Assembly (NCBI GenBank): GCA_041844835.1 | Contig: JBGZBU010000014.1 | Location: 1 to 64,000 of the forward strand | Source: CAUUCX01 sp041844835 | GTDB lineage: Bacteria > Bacillota > Clostridia > Peptostreptococcales > Anaerovoracaceae | Length of the DNA: 64,000 bases | Reading direction: 5' to 3' | In this document: positions 17,695 through 26,998 of the stretch, in pieces | Layout of the letters: each line of letters starts with the position of its first letter | How positions within the stretch are numbered: position 1 is the first letter of the stretch | Made by a program: the position numbers and the translations under genes | Notes under the pieces: model-generated | The model's input: the letters and a program-made list of their open reading frames with translations, nothing else | Database searches by the model: none | Told to the model about the DNA's origin: nothing

Positions 17695-18512
17695 TTGTTA
17701 TCGCCTCCCAACTCAAGCATACACTGCTTAAATTCCTCATCATTCGGCGCTTTGCCGTGCCAAGCGTAATTGTTTTCCATAAAACTTATGCCTTTTCCTT
17801 TTACGGTTTTCGCTATGATAACGCTTGGGCGATTCGAGCAGCTGCGTGCCGATTCGAATGCCTCAAAGATTGCCGCGCAATTGTGTCCGTCGACGGATAT
17901 GGCGTTCCAACCGAATGCCTCAAATTTTTCATGTATCGGACTGACTTTCATAACCGAATCATTAGCACCGTCTATTTGCAGGCCGTTCCAGTCAACGATT
18001 GCACATAAATTTGACAGTCCGTAATGTGAAGCTGCCATCGCCGTCTCCCAGACTATCCCCTCCTGCAGCTCACCATCCCCGAGCAATGCATATGTGCGAT
18101 AGAATTTGCCGTCCATTTTTGCCGCGAGTGCCATCCCCGCGGCTGCCGAAAAGCCCTGTCCGAGAGAACCCGTTGATAACTCCACGCCGGGAACCCTGCT
18201 CATGTCCGGATGTCCCTGCAAAATTGCGCCCGCCTTCCGCAGTAAGAGCAATTCTTCCTCGGGGAAAAATCCTTTTTCCGCAAGGACCGCGTAAAGCACC
18301 GGTGCAGCGTGTCCTTTGGAAAGGACAAATCTGTCGCGCTCCGGCATTTTCGGATTTTCGGCATCCACATTCATTTCATGAAAATAAAGAGCGGTCATGA
18401 TTTCAACCGCGGAAAGAGAACCTCCCGGATGTCCTGAACCTGCGGCATGAATGGCGCGGATAATATTACGCCGCACTTTCACGGAGATTTCTTCATATTT
18501 GCTATATCCCAC
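17691..18512 (-). CDS. Transketolase, N-terminal subunit
   Basis: First half of the split transketolase (273 residues) carrying the thiamine diphosphate pyrophosphate-binding site: the LGDGELQEG motif and downstream VDWNGLQ supply the metal ligands, and HAAGSGHPGG is the N-terminal phosphate motif. The start codon is GTG at 18512, with GGAGGAAG at ideal spacing. It is translationally coupled to the C-terminal subunit. The gap before it contains a short repeat array. Confidence 0.9.
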   Translation of the reverse strand: MGYSKYEEISVKVRRNIIRAIHAAGSGHPGGSLSAVEIMTALYFHEMNVDAENPKMPERDRFVLSKGHAAPVLYAVLAEKGFFPEEELLLLRKAGAILQGHPDMSRVPGVELSTGSLGQGFSAAAGMALAAKMDGKFYRTYALLGDGELQEGIVWETAMAASHYGLSNLCAIVDWNGLQIDGANDSVMKVSPIHEKFEAFGWNAISVDGHNCAAIFEAFESARSCSNRPSVIIAKTVKGKGISFMENNYAWHGKAPNDEEFKQCMLELGGDNK

Positions 18513-18554
18513 AACACTTCCTCCAAAATCAATAATTATAAAAACACTTTCACG

Positions 18555-18607
18555 GTTTCAAAACTCAAAATTTCAAGCTTTAAAGTTTCAAGATTCAAAG
18601 ATTTAAA
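18555..18607. repeat. Short-period array of TTTCAAA-like units
   Basis: About seven imperfect copies of a 7-8 base unit resembling TTTCAAG or TTCAAAG fill the gap directly after the stop of the glycosyltransferase gene and 42 bases before the transketolase start. Confidence 0.45.
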
Positions 18608-19360
18608 TCATCTGCTGAAAATCACTTTCAGCATGAATACCGGCAGTGCAAGAGCGCGTTTCCAGCGAGATGGTTCCTGAATCAAGCGATAAAGCCATTC
18701 CAAGCCGTGTTTCTGATAAAACTCCGGCGCACGTTTGACATTCCCCGCCCATACGTCCAAACTGCCTCCCACGCCGATTGCGGCGCGCACGTTGAGAAAA
18801 TCATCCCTATATTTATATATGAATTTCTCCTGCTTGGGGGAGCCCAGCGCAACGCACAAAAACTCCGCTCCGCTCGCATTGATTTCATCCACTAACGTAC
18901 GCTCATTCGCCTCACTGAAATATCCGTGATGCGTCCCCGCAATTTGAATCCCCGGATATTTAGCCGTCATTGCTTCCGCCGCCGCCGCCGCCACTGAAAG
19001 CACGCCGTCTGACGCGGGTTTGCTGCCGAGCAGATAAACCTTTTTTGAATTCACGGCGCAATATTCCAATATTTTCGAGAGGAAATCTATGCCCGTCACA
19101 CGTTCATTAAGACCGTATCCCTTTATTTTTGAGGCATAAACAAGCCCTATTCCGTCCGGAATGATCAAAGATGCTTTTTCAATAAGCGAAAGCAGTTCTT
19201 CATCCTTGCCCGCGTTTACAACGATTTCCGAATTCGGTGTAACTATCATCTCACATCCGGGTCTGTCAATAATATCGCGAAACCTCGAAAACGCCGCTTC
19301 CGTATCCACCATGTCGATTGGCACGTTTAAAATTCGTACTCTTTTTTCATCACTCTTCAT
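18608..19360 (-). CDS. tagA: WecG/TagA/CpsF-family glycosyltransferase
   Basis: Transfers an N-acetylmannosamine-type sugar to a lipid-linked GlcNAc, the first committed step of wall teichoic acid or secondary wall polymer linkage units. The family motifs are present: TPNSEIVVNA, IPDGIGLVYASK, LGSKPAS and ALGSPKQEKFI. The protein is cytoplasmic and membrane-associated, 250 residues from ATG 19360, which follows AAGGA after the csaB stop; an alternative start at 19414 overlaps csaB. It lies next to the pyruvyltransferase gene, which fits a pyruvylated wall polymer. Exact donor sugar is inferred. Confidence 0.85.
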   Translation of the reverse strand: MKSDEKRVRILNVPIDMVDTEAAFSRFRDIIDRPGCEMIVTPNSEIVVNAGKDEELLSLIEKASLIIPDGIGLVYASKIKGYGLNERVTGIDFLSKILEYCAVNSKKVYLLGSKPASDGVLSVAAAAAEAMTAKYPGIQIAGTHHGYFSEANERTLVDEINASGAEFLCVALGSPKQEKFIYKYRDDFLNVRAAIGVGGSLDVWAGNVKRAPEFYQKHGLEWLYRLIQEPSRWKRALALPVFMLKVIFSR

Positions 19361-19379
19361 CTGCTGCCATCCTTTTTCC

Positions 19380-20540
19380 TCATGCTCCTCCATTTTTTTG
19401 TCCTGCTTTTTCATTTTTCCTCATGCGCCCCCTATATCGGCTCTCCAGCAATTCCGCAATCATTTTCTGGTTCTGCCTGAGGCTGTCTTTCAAATCAACC
19501 AAATCGGCCGCAATTTGGCTCTTTATCTGTTCCTTGCGCTCGACCGTTTTATCGAATTCTTCCTTAAAAAATTCCGCTTTAAAATCATATATACTGCACA
19601 TCGCTTTCTGGTCGATTGAACGCATAAAGGAATTTACTTTCGGATCATAGGAGATCGCTATCATAGGGACGCCCATAATTGCGGCGTGTATCAAGGCATG
19701 CAGGCGCACTCCCACCAAAAAATCCATATTCCCGATTATGCTCAGCATTTCATCAGTTAGATATTTCTGTTTTAGGCACACCACATCATCTTCAAAACCG
19801 CGAGCCGTGAGAACTTTCTGCAGGTGTTCCACGACCGTCACATCCTGACTGTAATGAAAAGGAATCAATACCGCTTTATAGCCGCGCTCCCTTATCACCC
19901 ACTCGATCGAGTCACATACCTGCTTTATGAATTCCGACGATGTATCGCTGTCTTTGATTGCAAATCCCACATAGCGACCGCTGCTCATTCCGTTTTCCGC
20001 AAGTACTTCCAAACCGGTTTCGAGTTCGGCTCGAGGGATCGCAAGCACCGGATCCGCCGTGACAACTATGCGTTCCGCCGGGATCCCTATTTCCGTTAAA
20101 AACTCCCTTGAAAATTCGTCGCGAACCACTATTCCCCCGGCCTTTTTCAGCACTCTTGCCGTCAATTTTTTATTGAAATCCGATTTTATAGGGCCTATCC
20201 CCTGGCTATATATAAAAAATGGCTTGCGCATGATTCGTGCAAATTTCATAATTGCAAGATAGTAAAAAATACTCTTTTTGCTCGTAACGTCCTGAAGCAG
20301 GCTCCCTCCGCCGCTTATCAGCAGATCGGCGGCGCGAATTGCGGAAATTATATCCCGAAACGACTTGCGGTTAACACCGTTCACGCCGAAGCGCGCGGAT
20401 GTGTCCTCCGGATTCTGCGATAGTACCGAAATCTCAACGCCGTCAATATCGGCTCTCAAACTCTCAACCACGGCTTTTAGGATGGACTCGTCCCCTATAT
20501 TATTAAATCCGTAATACCCCGAAATCAGAACCTTATACAT
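19380..20540 (-). CDS. csaB: Polysaccharide pyruvyl transferase CsaB
   Basis: Adds pyruvate as a ketal to a wall polysaccharide, creating the ligand for SLH-domain proteins of S-layers. The 386-residue protein has the family's N-terminal SGYYGFNNIGDESIL, the SGGGSLLQD motif, IYSQGIGPI and the C-terminal VGVRLHALIHAA with its conserved Arg-His. The ATG at 20540 was preferred over a TTG twelve bases upstream. It sits between DUF5693 and TagA in the same direction with small gaps, a neighbourhood typical of clostridia. No SLH-domain gene is in this window, so the function of the polymer here is inferred. Confidence 0.9.
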   Translation of the reverse strand: MYKVLISGYYGFNNIGDESILKAVVESLRADIDGVEISVLSQNPEDTSARFGVNGVNRKSFRDIISAIRAADLLISGGGSLLQDVTSKKSIFYYLAIMKFARIMRKPFFIYSQGIGPIKSDFNKKLTARVLKKAGGIVVRDEFSREFLTEIGIPAERIVVTADPVLAIPRAELETGLEVLAENGMSSGRYVGFAIKDSDTSSEFIKQVCDSIEWVIRERGYKAVLIPFHYSQDVTVVEHLQKVLTARGFEDDVVCLKQKYLTDEMLSIIGNMDFLVGVRLHALIHAAIMGVPMIAISYDPKVNSFMRSIDQKAMCSIYDFKAEFFKEEFDKTVERKEQIKSQIAADLVDLKDSLRQNQKMIAELLESRYRGRMRKNEKAGQKNGGA

Positions 20541-20564
20541 AAAACCCGCCAATCAAACAAAACA

Positions 20565-22820
20565 TTACATGCTTGATACGCTTGCCGAGACTTTTCGAGC
20601 AATCTTTCGTGCGATTCTCAGCGCAATATCAAATATCAAAACGGCAATTATACCCAATATTATTCCGAAGCATACCGAATACGCGGTCCTGATGAAACCG
20701 AGAGCTATCGGAGTCCTTATATGCTCGAATGTGTTGATAACGGACACCGCCCCGGTAGACGCAAACAAACCGAACAGCATCGTCGGCAGTCTATAGCGTT
20801 TTGCCGCACAGTAAATCATCAGCATGAGCGATGGAAATGCAAATAAAAATTCCTTATTTCTCGGTCTTGCTATCAATATTTCTTCCATCTTATTTCTGAA
20901 TATCATCTCAAGTGTCGACACTTCTATCGAGGAGTCATGTCCTGTTCTTTGTATATAGTAATATCCTATCGCGGCAATGACACCGAGCAGTATAACCATC
21001 CATAATTTTATCGGCATATTTATGATATCTTTTATCTGCTGCTTAGTAACGCCGTCTCCCGCGCCGATTTTATGTGCACAAATCCCGTTCGGATGAGGCT
21101 CTGCCCGTGACGGCATAAAATCGTTTGAAAATACCACAAAGAAAAATACGACGTAGTACATGATCGGCAGAAGCTGTCCCGGCTTAACTCCCCGGAAAAT
21201 TTCTATCTCAAGCATATATTCCGTGCTCGACAACGCAGCTGCAGTCATTATCCCACCGCACACCGCAATTATAGCCGTCACAACTACGGCGACGACGCCG
21301 TACAGCAAAATTCGCAGCATGCCCGCATCCCGTCCAAGCTTTTCTGAAACCCATCTGCTCTGCAGGACATAATACGTCATTGCCATGCATCCGAAGACAA
21401 CACATGCCGCAAACGATGCAAGCAGTACATATGAATTCGGAAGCGCAATGTAAGCGGCCGATACTCCCGCGGCGCCGGCGATTCCGAGCGCAATCAAAAC
21501 TTTGCTCCCGAGCTGCGGTATTGCGGCAGCCAGCAATATCAGAACCCCAAGCACACTCGCGATACCTATGAGCAGCTGCATAAAATCGGGCACCTCCACG
21601 GGAGGAATCGGCAAGGCCGAATCATAGCGATACCCGTGCTCCGCGAGTCTTTCATGCAGTCTCGTCAATGTACGCTCATATTCGGCGGGATCTGTCACAT
21701 ATGCGTGAAGATTCTTCGTTTCCATAAAAGGCTTGAAATAAATCAATCGCACATTTCGTTCCGTCACCGCGCGAAACAGCGTATTTTCAATTTCTTCAGC
21801 TCCCGGATACCCGTAATACTGATAGCGATTTTGAATATAATTCCATACGGTAAATATTCGCACGGCATTATAATCGGAATCCCTTACCGCCTCTAAAATA
21901 CCGTTTTGAACTATGTTTTGACGCTGAGTGGTGTTTTCGATCAAACCCACCTTTACACCGTGCTTGATCACATAATCTCTCGCCATGTTCATGTCGCCGT
22001 CATTTCCGAAAACAGCCTCGCCTCCGGCGATGAGATACTCCGGATTTATCCCGTATCTTTCATATTCTCGGATCACGGCTTCACCGAATTTTTTGCCGTT
22101 CCAGCGATTATAGCTGTAGGTTCGCGGCACGATTGTCCCCCCCGCCGCTTTTATATTTTCAATTTTTTCAGGCAAAAATCCCATGCTTATGTACATGATT
22201 TTTGAGCTTACGATATCGATTCGCTCAGTAAATCCGCCTTTTTTTGAATTCATGTATTTGTATTTGCCGGTGTAAAGTGTCGTGTTCGGATCGCTTTTTA
22301 TATGCGCAAATGCGCTCTCTCCGTCTGCGCCGACGTAAATGTTTAATTTTTTTTCATCAATTCTGTTTTCAAGAGCGTTTACGAGGAAATCGGCAATTTC
22401 TTTGCCGTGTGCGGATACGATCACGTCAAATCGGGTGAGACCGGCGTTCTCCGCGATATCAAGGAATTCCCGCGGATAGTCCTTCCGCCAATCGGCGCGT
22501 TTCCTGAGTTCGTCAAAAACGATTCCGTTTACCGAAATATCCGGATTTTCGCTAAGCGACATTATACTCTCTTCCGCAAGCCCGACTTTGCTTATGCCCA
22601 TTTTTTTAAACTCACCGAGCCAATGAACGGTGTCCATGTCGCTCTGTTCCGCGAGCGCCGCCACCTCGTCATAATCTATGATGATGTCATAGGTTTTATC
22701 CGCTCTTTCAGCTTTGCTCCTCAGCCCGCTTATCACGATTCCCTGCGAAAGCAATACAATTACGGCAAGCAAAAAAGCCGCAATCTTTATGAATTTGTTT
22801 TTTTCCAAAAGATGTCTCAT
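20565..22820 (-). CDS. DUF5693 family multi-spanning membrane protein
   Basis: A large membrane protein of 751 residues that I recognise as the DUF5693 family, whose function is not established. It has one N-terminal membrane segment (about residues 12-30), an outside domain of about 390 residues with TIM-barrel-like motifs, and then about nine or ten hydrophobic segments from residue 415 to the end. It directly precedes csaB (24-base gap) and follows the small exported protein, so a role in making or exporting the pyruvylated wall polymer is likely from context but not shown. A basic tail ends the protein. Confidence 0.75.
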   Translation of the reverse strand: MRHLLEKNKFIKIAAFLLAVIVLLSQGIVISGLRSKAERADKTYDIIIDYDEVAALAEQSDMDTVHWLGEFKKMGISKVGLAEESIMSLSENPDISVNGIVFDELRKRADWRKDYPREFLDIAENAGLTRFDVIVSAHGKEIADFLVNALENRIDEKKLNIYVGADGESAFAHIKSDPNTTLYTGKYKYMNSKKGGFTERIDIVSSKIMYISMGFLPEKIENIKAAGGTIVPRTYSYNRWNGKKFGEAVIREYERYGINPEYLIAGGEAVFGNDGDMNMARDYVIKHGVKVGLIENTTQRQNIVQNGILEAVRDSDYNAVRIFTVWNYIQNRYQYYGYPGAEEIENTLFRAVTERNVRLIYFKPFMETKNLHAYVTDPAEYERTLTRLHERLAEHGYRYDSALPIPPVEVPDFMQLLIGIASVLGVLILLAAAIPQLGSKVLIALGIAGAAGVSAAYIALPNSYVLLASFAACVVFGCMAMTYYVLQSRWVSEKLGRDAGMLRILLYGVVAVVVTAIIAVCGGIMTAAALSSTEYMLEIEIFRGVKPGQLLPIMYYVVFFFVVFSNDFMPSRAEPHPNGICAHKIGAGDGVTKQQIKDIINMPIKLWMVILLGVIAAIGYYYIQRTGHDSSIEVSTLEMIFRNKMEEILIARPRNKEFLFAFPSLMLMIYCAAKRYRLPTMLFGLFASTGAVSVINTFEHIRTPIALGFIRTAYSVCFGIILGIIAVLIFDIALRIARKIARKVSASVSSM

Positions 22821-22858
22821 ACTTCCCCCTCAATTTCCGTTCTACCCCTTGCCGGATT

Positions 22859-23272
22859 TTACTGCAACTTGTATTCTCCCCGTATCAGCACCCATGCCTC
22901 CGTGGAGGTTTTTATTCCTCTGCCGTCCGCCCTGGGTACGAGCAGATGATGATTGAGACTTACGGGCCGCCCGTTTAGGATGTCGGCGCCCGAGGTCAGG
23001 TCCGATATTCCGTTTGTCCCCCCCGCAACTGCCGCGGCTTCACCGCTTCTCAGTATGATTTCAGCTCCCTCGCCGCAGATAAGGGTCTGGCCGGCTGACA
23101 GATGAAGCGGCGCAAACGCTATTTTCTTATCGACATACGACTTTGTCACCATGGGATCACTGCTGTCTCCCGGAGCGGCATTTGCAAAAATCATTCCCAG
23201 TCCGAAAATGAGTACGGCTGAAAATAAAATCAAAATCTTCCTATACGTTTTACTGCTGCCAATTTTCATCAT
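22859..23272 (-). CDS. Small exported protein of unknown function
   Basis: I do not know the function of this 137-residue protein. A clear signal peptide (basic start, hydrophobic core, cleavage likely after FANA near residue 32) is followed by a mature part of about 100 residues. That part has a TKSYVDKK segment and glycine-rich stretches (GEGAEIILRSGEA, GGTNGISDLTSGAD) ending in WVLIRGEY, which looks like a compact beta fold. AGGAGG lies six bases before ATG 23272. It is next to DUF5693 in the same direction (38-base gap) and may belong to the same envelope unit. Similar small secreted proteins occur beside CsaB-type genes in clostridia as far as I recall. Confidence 0.7.
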   Translation of the reverse strand: MMKIGSSKTYRKILILFSAVLIFGLGMIFANAAPGDSSDPMVTKSYVDKKIAFAPLHLSAGQTLICGEGAEIILRSGEAAAVAGGTNGISDLTSGADILNGRPVSLNHHLLVPRADGRGIKTSTEAWVLIRGEYKLQ

Positions 23273-23311
23273 CACACGCCTCCTCTTTCCATGACGATCA
23301 TGCCGAAATTC

Positions 23312-24199
23312 TTATTCCTCTATCATTTCTTTTACGCTCATCAGGTTTAAAATGGCCTCGGGTATTGAATCTGCGATATCCGACGCCAGCATGCTGTATG
23401 AGCCGAATTTTTTTCTTGCATTGTCACCGGCAAGCCCGTGAAGATATACTGCAAGTCTTGAAGCCGCCGGGATATCAAGCCCCGCCGCAGCGAGACCTGC
23501 GATCATTCCGGTCAAAACGTCCCCGCTTCCTCCGGTAGCCATGCCGTGATTCCCCGTAGTGTTGAGATATCTTATATCGCTGGATTTTACTATGGTCGGT
23601 GCTCCTTTCATTATCAGCGTGGTCCCCAGCACATGCTCATACAGTCTGTCCGCAAGCTCTTCCCTTATTATCTCCTCCTCTTCGGGGATGCCGATAAGTC
23701 GCTTTGCCTCGCCGACATGCGGAGTTATCACTATATCCGCCTCGGAATCTCTGAGCCTCACGTTATAGTTACTGTCCATTATCGGCATGCAATTGAGCGC
23801 ATCCGCATCTATAACGAGTTTTCCCTTATATCTGTTCAGCAGACTGTCCACTATCCGGATCGTCGCTTCGTTGTTTCCTCTTCCCGGACCGACTGCAACG
23901 GCGTCGTACTCCGCCATTGCGGATAAGCCGGATTCGACGGTGGTACACGTTGCGGTAGGCACTGAAATTTGAACGATATCAAACAGCTCCTCATCGAGCG
24001 ACACCGTTACAAGTCCCGCACCCACGCGATATGCCGCGATTGCGGTTAGAACCGCCGCTCCCACCATTCCCTTGGAACCGGCGAAAATAAGCACCCGCCC
24101 GAAATCGCCCTTATGCGCTTTTACCTCTCTCGACGGCATAATTGCCCTCATATCATCTTTGTTCAATCTGACAACAGATCTTTCCACATCATTTACCAT
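23312..24199 (-). CDS. nnrD: ADP-dependent (S)-NAD(P)H-hydrate dehydratase
   Basis: Repairs hydrated NADH and NADPH. The ribokinase-like fold is recognised by VLIFAGSKGMVGAA near residue 38, the AVGPGRG motif near residue 103, and the catalytic GGSGDVLTG near residue 226. At 295 residues it has only the dehydratase (YjeF C-terminal) domain; the epimerase domain that is often fused at the N-terminus is absent and not found elsewhere in the window. GGAGGAGG precedes the ATG. It lies between the mgtE gene and the small exported protein on the same strand. A different sugar-kinase activity is less likely. Confidence 0.88.
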   Translation of the reverse strand: MVNDVERSVVRLNKDDMRAIMPSREVKAHKGDFGRVLIFAGSKGMVGAAVLTAIAAYRVGAGLVTVSLDEELFDIVQISVPTATCTTVESGLSAMAEYDAVAVGPGRGNNEATIRIVDSLLNRYKGKLVIDADALNCMPIMDSNYNVRLRDSEADIVITPHVGEAKRLIGIPEEEEIIREELADRLYEHVLGTTLIMKGAPTIVKSSDIRYLNTTGNHGMATGGSGDVLTGMIAGLAAAGLDIPAASRLAVYLHGLAGDNARKKFGSYSMLASDIADSIPEAILNLMSVKEMIEE

Positions 24200-24255
24200 A
24201 TTATGCCTCCTCCCCCTTATACAATTTCAATACGGCTCAAACTCGACAAATGTCG

Positions 24256-25641
24256 CTAAATATTTAAAATCATTGAAGCTGCGACAAAATAAATCACGAC
24301 CGAAAACATATCCGTCATGGATGAAATCATCGGATTTGCCATGAGCGCCGGGCCTATACCCACGCGCTTTGCAAGCATCGGCAGCATGCTTCCCACAACC
24401 TTTGCAAACATCACGATAATCACCATAGCAATGCATACTGTAAGCGCTATAAGCGGCGGCTGTTTATCCAGCAAAATAATTTTTGCGAAATTAAAGACGC
24501 TTAGTGAAAGACCGAGCAGCATGCTTATGCGCAATTCCTTCCAAGCCACATACACGGCATCGCTTAAAAGCAGTTCCCCCGTAGCCATACCTCGAATGAC
24601 GAGCGTCGCCGCCTGGGCACCGGTATTTCCGCCCGTCCCCATGAGCAGCGGCATATACGCCACCAGCACTATCACCGTCTCCAGGACATTTTCAAATCTG
24701 CTGATGATATATCCCGTAATCATTGCGCTGATCATAAGGAACACCAGCCAGGGCAGTCTGTTTTTGTAATGTTTCCATACGGACAGATCAAGATAATCCT
24801 TATCCGAATCATCCAAAATTCCGGACATTCTCTCAAAATCTTCGGTGAACTCGTCCTCAATTACATCAAATATATCATCTACCGTGATTATGCCGACAAG
24901 CCTGCCCTCATTATCCGTAACCGGCAGTGCCAGAAAACCGTAACGCTTAAACAGCTCGGAGGCCTTTTCCTGATCTTCAAATACGTTGATGCTTATGAGA
25001 TCCTCCGTCATTATATCCGCAATTTTCAGTTCATCGTCGGAAATGACGAGCTTTCTCAGGGAGACCACACCGATCAGTTTTCGTCCGCTTTCCTTTACAT
25101 AACACGTATAGATTGTCTCCGAATCCATTCCCTCTTTCTTTATGTATGCAAGCGCTTCCCGCACACTCATCTCACTCCTGAGACTTATGTAGTCGGGTGT
25201 CATAAGAGTTCCCGCGGAATTTTCCGGATAATTGAGGAACGTATTTATCAGACGCCTCTCATTTTTCGGCGTTTTTTCCAAAATTTTGTCTACAAGATTC
25301 GCGGGCAGTTCCTCGAGCACGTCTATTAGATCGTCAAATGCAAGATCCTCCAAGATGAAATTCAATTCCTTATCGGTTATCGCGTCAATAAGCGCCAGCT
25401 GATCGTCACTTGGGAGATATGAAAAAACATCAACTGAAATATCCTTGGGCAACGTGCGAAACAGCACAACCATGGTCTCTATTCCCATGTCGTCCATGAT
25501 ATCTTCCAAAATTTCGGCGATATCCACCGCATTGTATTCCAAAATAGCCTGACGCGCCTGCGCATAATGCTTGTTTTTCAACATTTCAAGTATGAGATCA
25601 ACGCTCTCAAGTTCGTACATTTTATTATCCATATGACGCAT
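24256..25641 (-). CDS. mgtE: Magnesium transporter MgtE
   Basis: A magnesium channel whose gating senses cytoplasmic Mg2+. Layout is typical for the family at 461 residues: an N-terminal helical domain (to about 130), a pair of CBS domains (about 135-260, with the IITVDDIFDVIEDEFTED tail), a plug helix, then five membrane segments beginning near residue 290 with the PLLMGTGGNTGAQA pore motif. The start is either ATG 25641 or ATG 25632; the GGAAGAGAGG just upstream fits the first better. No magnesium riboswitch is visible in the long leader. Divergent from the padR operon. Confidence 0.92.
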   Translation of the reverse strand: MRHMDNKMYELESVDLILEMLKNKHYAQARQAILEYNAVDIAEILEDIMDDMGIETMVVLFRTLPKDISVDVFSYLPSDDQLALIDAITDKELNFILEDLAFDDLIDVLEELPANLVDKILEKTPKNERRLINTFLNYPENSAGTLMTPDYISLRSEMSVREALAYIKKEGMDSETIYTCYVKESGRKLIGVVSLRKLVISDDELKIADIMTEDLISINVFEDQEKASELFKRYGFLALPVTDNEGRLVGIITVDDIFDVIEDEFTEDFERMSGILDDSDKDYLDLSVWKHYKNRLPWLVFLMISAMITGYIISRFENVLETVIVLVAYMPLLMGTGGNTGAQAATLVIRGMATGELLLSDAVYVAWKELRISMLLGLSLSVFNFAKIILLDKQPPLIALTVCIAMVIIVMFAKVVGSMLPMLAKRVGIGPALMANPMISSMTDMFSVVIYFVAASMILNI

Positions 25642-25838
25642 CGACCTCTCTTCCGTAAAAAATATAAAATGTCATGCAATTGACTGTTAAAAAACAAAAC
25701 AATTCGCAGTAAACAATCACGGATAGTATATAACAAAACCACCCTGTATTTCAATGCTTTGGCGAAGAATATAATCGCGCATTTCCACCGTACGTGTGCA
25801 TGTATTTCCCAAAATGTGCACATATATTTAAAAAAATA

Positions 25839-25866
25839 TTGACTTTTCCGCAGAATGCGATAATAT
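25839..25866 (+). promoter_or_regulatory. Promoter of the PadR operon
   Basis: TTGACT (25839-25844), a 16-base spacer and TAATAT (25861-25866) in a very AT-rich stretch, upstream of a palindrome and the padR start. Confidence 0.6.
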
Positions 25867-25877
25867 ATAAATAAATT

Positions 25878-25898
25878 ATATATAAATTTTTTATATAT
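25878..25898. promoter_or_regulatory. Candidate PadR operator
   Basis: Nine-base arms ATATATAAA and its complement around TTT form a perfect palindrome just downstream of the padR -10 box, over the expected transcription start. It is a natural site for autorepression, though simple AT sequence could give it by chance. Confidence 0.4.
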
Positions 25899-25933
25899 AC
25901 ACCGGGCAAGAAAATTTCGAGGGAGGTAAATTA

Positions 25934-26287
25934 ATGTATTATCCGGTATCATCTCTGCTGATTGAAGCCGTGATTCTTGCAGTTGTAAACAAGCAGGATT
26001 CATATGGTTACGAAATCAGCCAAACGATAAAAAAAATCACGAAAATCAAGGAATCCACCCTGTATCCGATCCTTAAAAAATTACAGGCGAGCGGGTACCT
26101 GACATCCTATTCCGTCGAATATGGCGGGCGGCAACGCAAATATTATAAAATCACCGAAAGCGGGATACGGCAATCTGATTATCTTACGGATGAATGGCAT
26201 TTATACAGCAATGCCGTAAGCGAAATTTTATCGGGAAAAATCAACACATTGAACGAAGATGTCCGAAATGAAAGGGGGCACATTTAA
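25934..26287 (+). CDS. PadR-family transcriptional regulator
   Basis: A winged-helix regulator of 117 residues. The N-terminal PadR domain is clear: SYGYEISQTIKK, the recognition region ESTLYPILKKLQASGYL and the wing YGGRQRKYYKIT. The short C-terminal helix should form the dimer. GGGAGG precedes the ATG, and the gene overlaps the upstream region of the DUF1700 gene by being joined at its stop codon. PadR proteins in this three-gene arrangement usually repress their own operon and respond to envelope stress, which is inference here. Confidence 0.9.
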   Translation: MYYPVSSLLIEAVILAVVNKQDSYGYEISQTIKKITKIKESTLYPILKKLQASGYLTSYSVEYGGRQRKYYKITESGIRQSDYLTDEWHLYSNAVSEILSGKINTLNEDVRNERGHI

Positions 26288-26288
26288 T

Positions 26289-26996
26289 ATGAATGATCAA
26301 ATTGCGGAAAATGTAAAACTTGCGGAGAATGCAAAACAAAATTATTTGGAGGCGCTGGAAAAACGGCTTGCCCGTCTCCCGGAGGAAGAGCGCGCGGAAA
26401 CGATGGAACATTTTACGGAGTATCTCGGAGATATGCAAATCACTGATGAGAAAGAGATCATTAATGAACTCGGTACTCCGAAAGAAGCGGCGAGAGATAT
26501 CCTTTCGGCTTTCTTAAATGAAGAAATAAAATCCGCCGATCCCGAGGCGAAAAAATCAAGAGTGGGATTCTGGGCTACAATATTGTTGGCGATTTTCGCA
26601 GCACCCATAGCCGTACCTTTGATTTTCGCCATAGTGATAACCGGAGTGTCACTCGTGATATCCGCTTTTGCGGTAGCGGGATCATTTATAGCCGTCGGGG
26701 TAAAACTCCTGCTGAAAGGCATCGTAAGTTTTTCAACATCGATATCGGGAGGACTTACCATATTCAGCGGCGCTTTGCTGATTATCGGACTGTCCCTCCT
26801 GCTGCTCACCCTGTCCTTTTATGCCGTCAAATTCATAGCCGCCGCGACAGTGAAAGTTTCAAATACAGTAGCGAAAAGGCGCAGATCCGTGAGCAGCGGC
26901 AAAGGGGATGTGCGTTCAAAAATAAATATGCATGAAGCAGGTACACGCAAAAGGGAACTCCCGCAGCAGTCAAACACAGACAAGGAGGATGAATAA
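26289..26996 (+). CDS. DUF1700/HAAS-domain membrane protein
   Basis: A 235-residue membrane protein. The N-terminal alpha-helical HAAS/DUF1700 domain is visible in YLEALEKRLARLPEEER and the ELGTPKEAARDIL motif (to about residue 80). It is followed by three or four hydrophobic segments (about 95-190) and a basic, Ser/Gly-rich tail. I start at ATG 26289, one base after the padR stop, preceded by AAAGGGGG ten bases away. The family commonly sits between PadR and a DUF4097 protein and is thought to be part of a membrane-stress circuit. No enzyme activity is known. Confidence 0.8.
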   Translation: MNDQIAENVKLAENAKQNYLEALEKRLARLPEEERAETMEHFTEYLGDMQITDEKEIINELGTPKEAARDILSAFLNEEIKSADPEAKKSRVGFWATILLAIFAAPIAVPLIFAIVITGVSLVISAFAVAGSFIAVGVKLLLKGIVSFSTSISGGLTIFSGALLIIGLSLLLLTLSFYAVKFIAAATVKVSNTVAKRRRSVSSGKGDVRSKINMHEAGTRKRELPQQSNTDKEDE

Positions 26997-26998
26997 TT

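Noticed and set aside
25642..25833. Magnesium riboswitch in the mgtE leader
   Set aside because: I looked for M-box conserved sequences and paired elements and saw none; the leader is AT-rich without stable structure.
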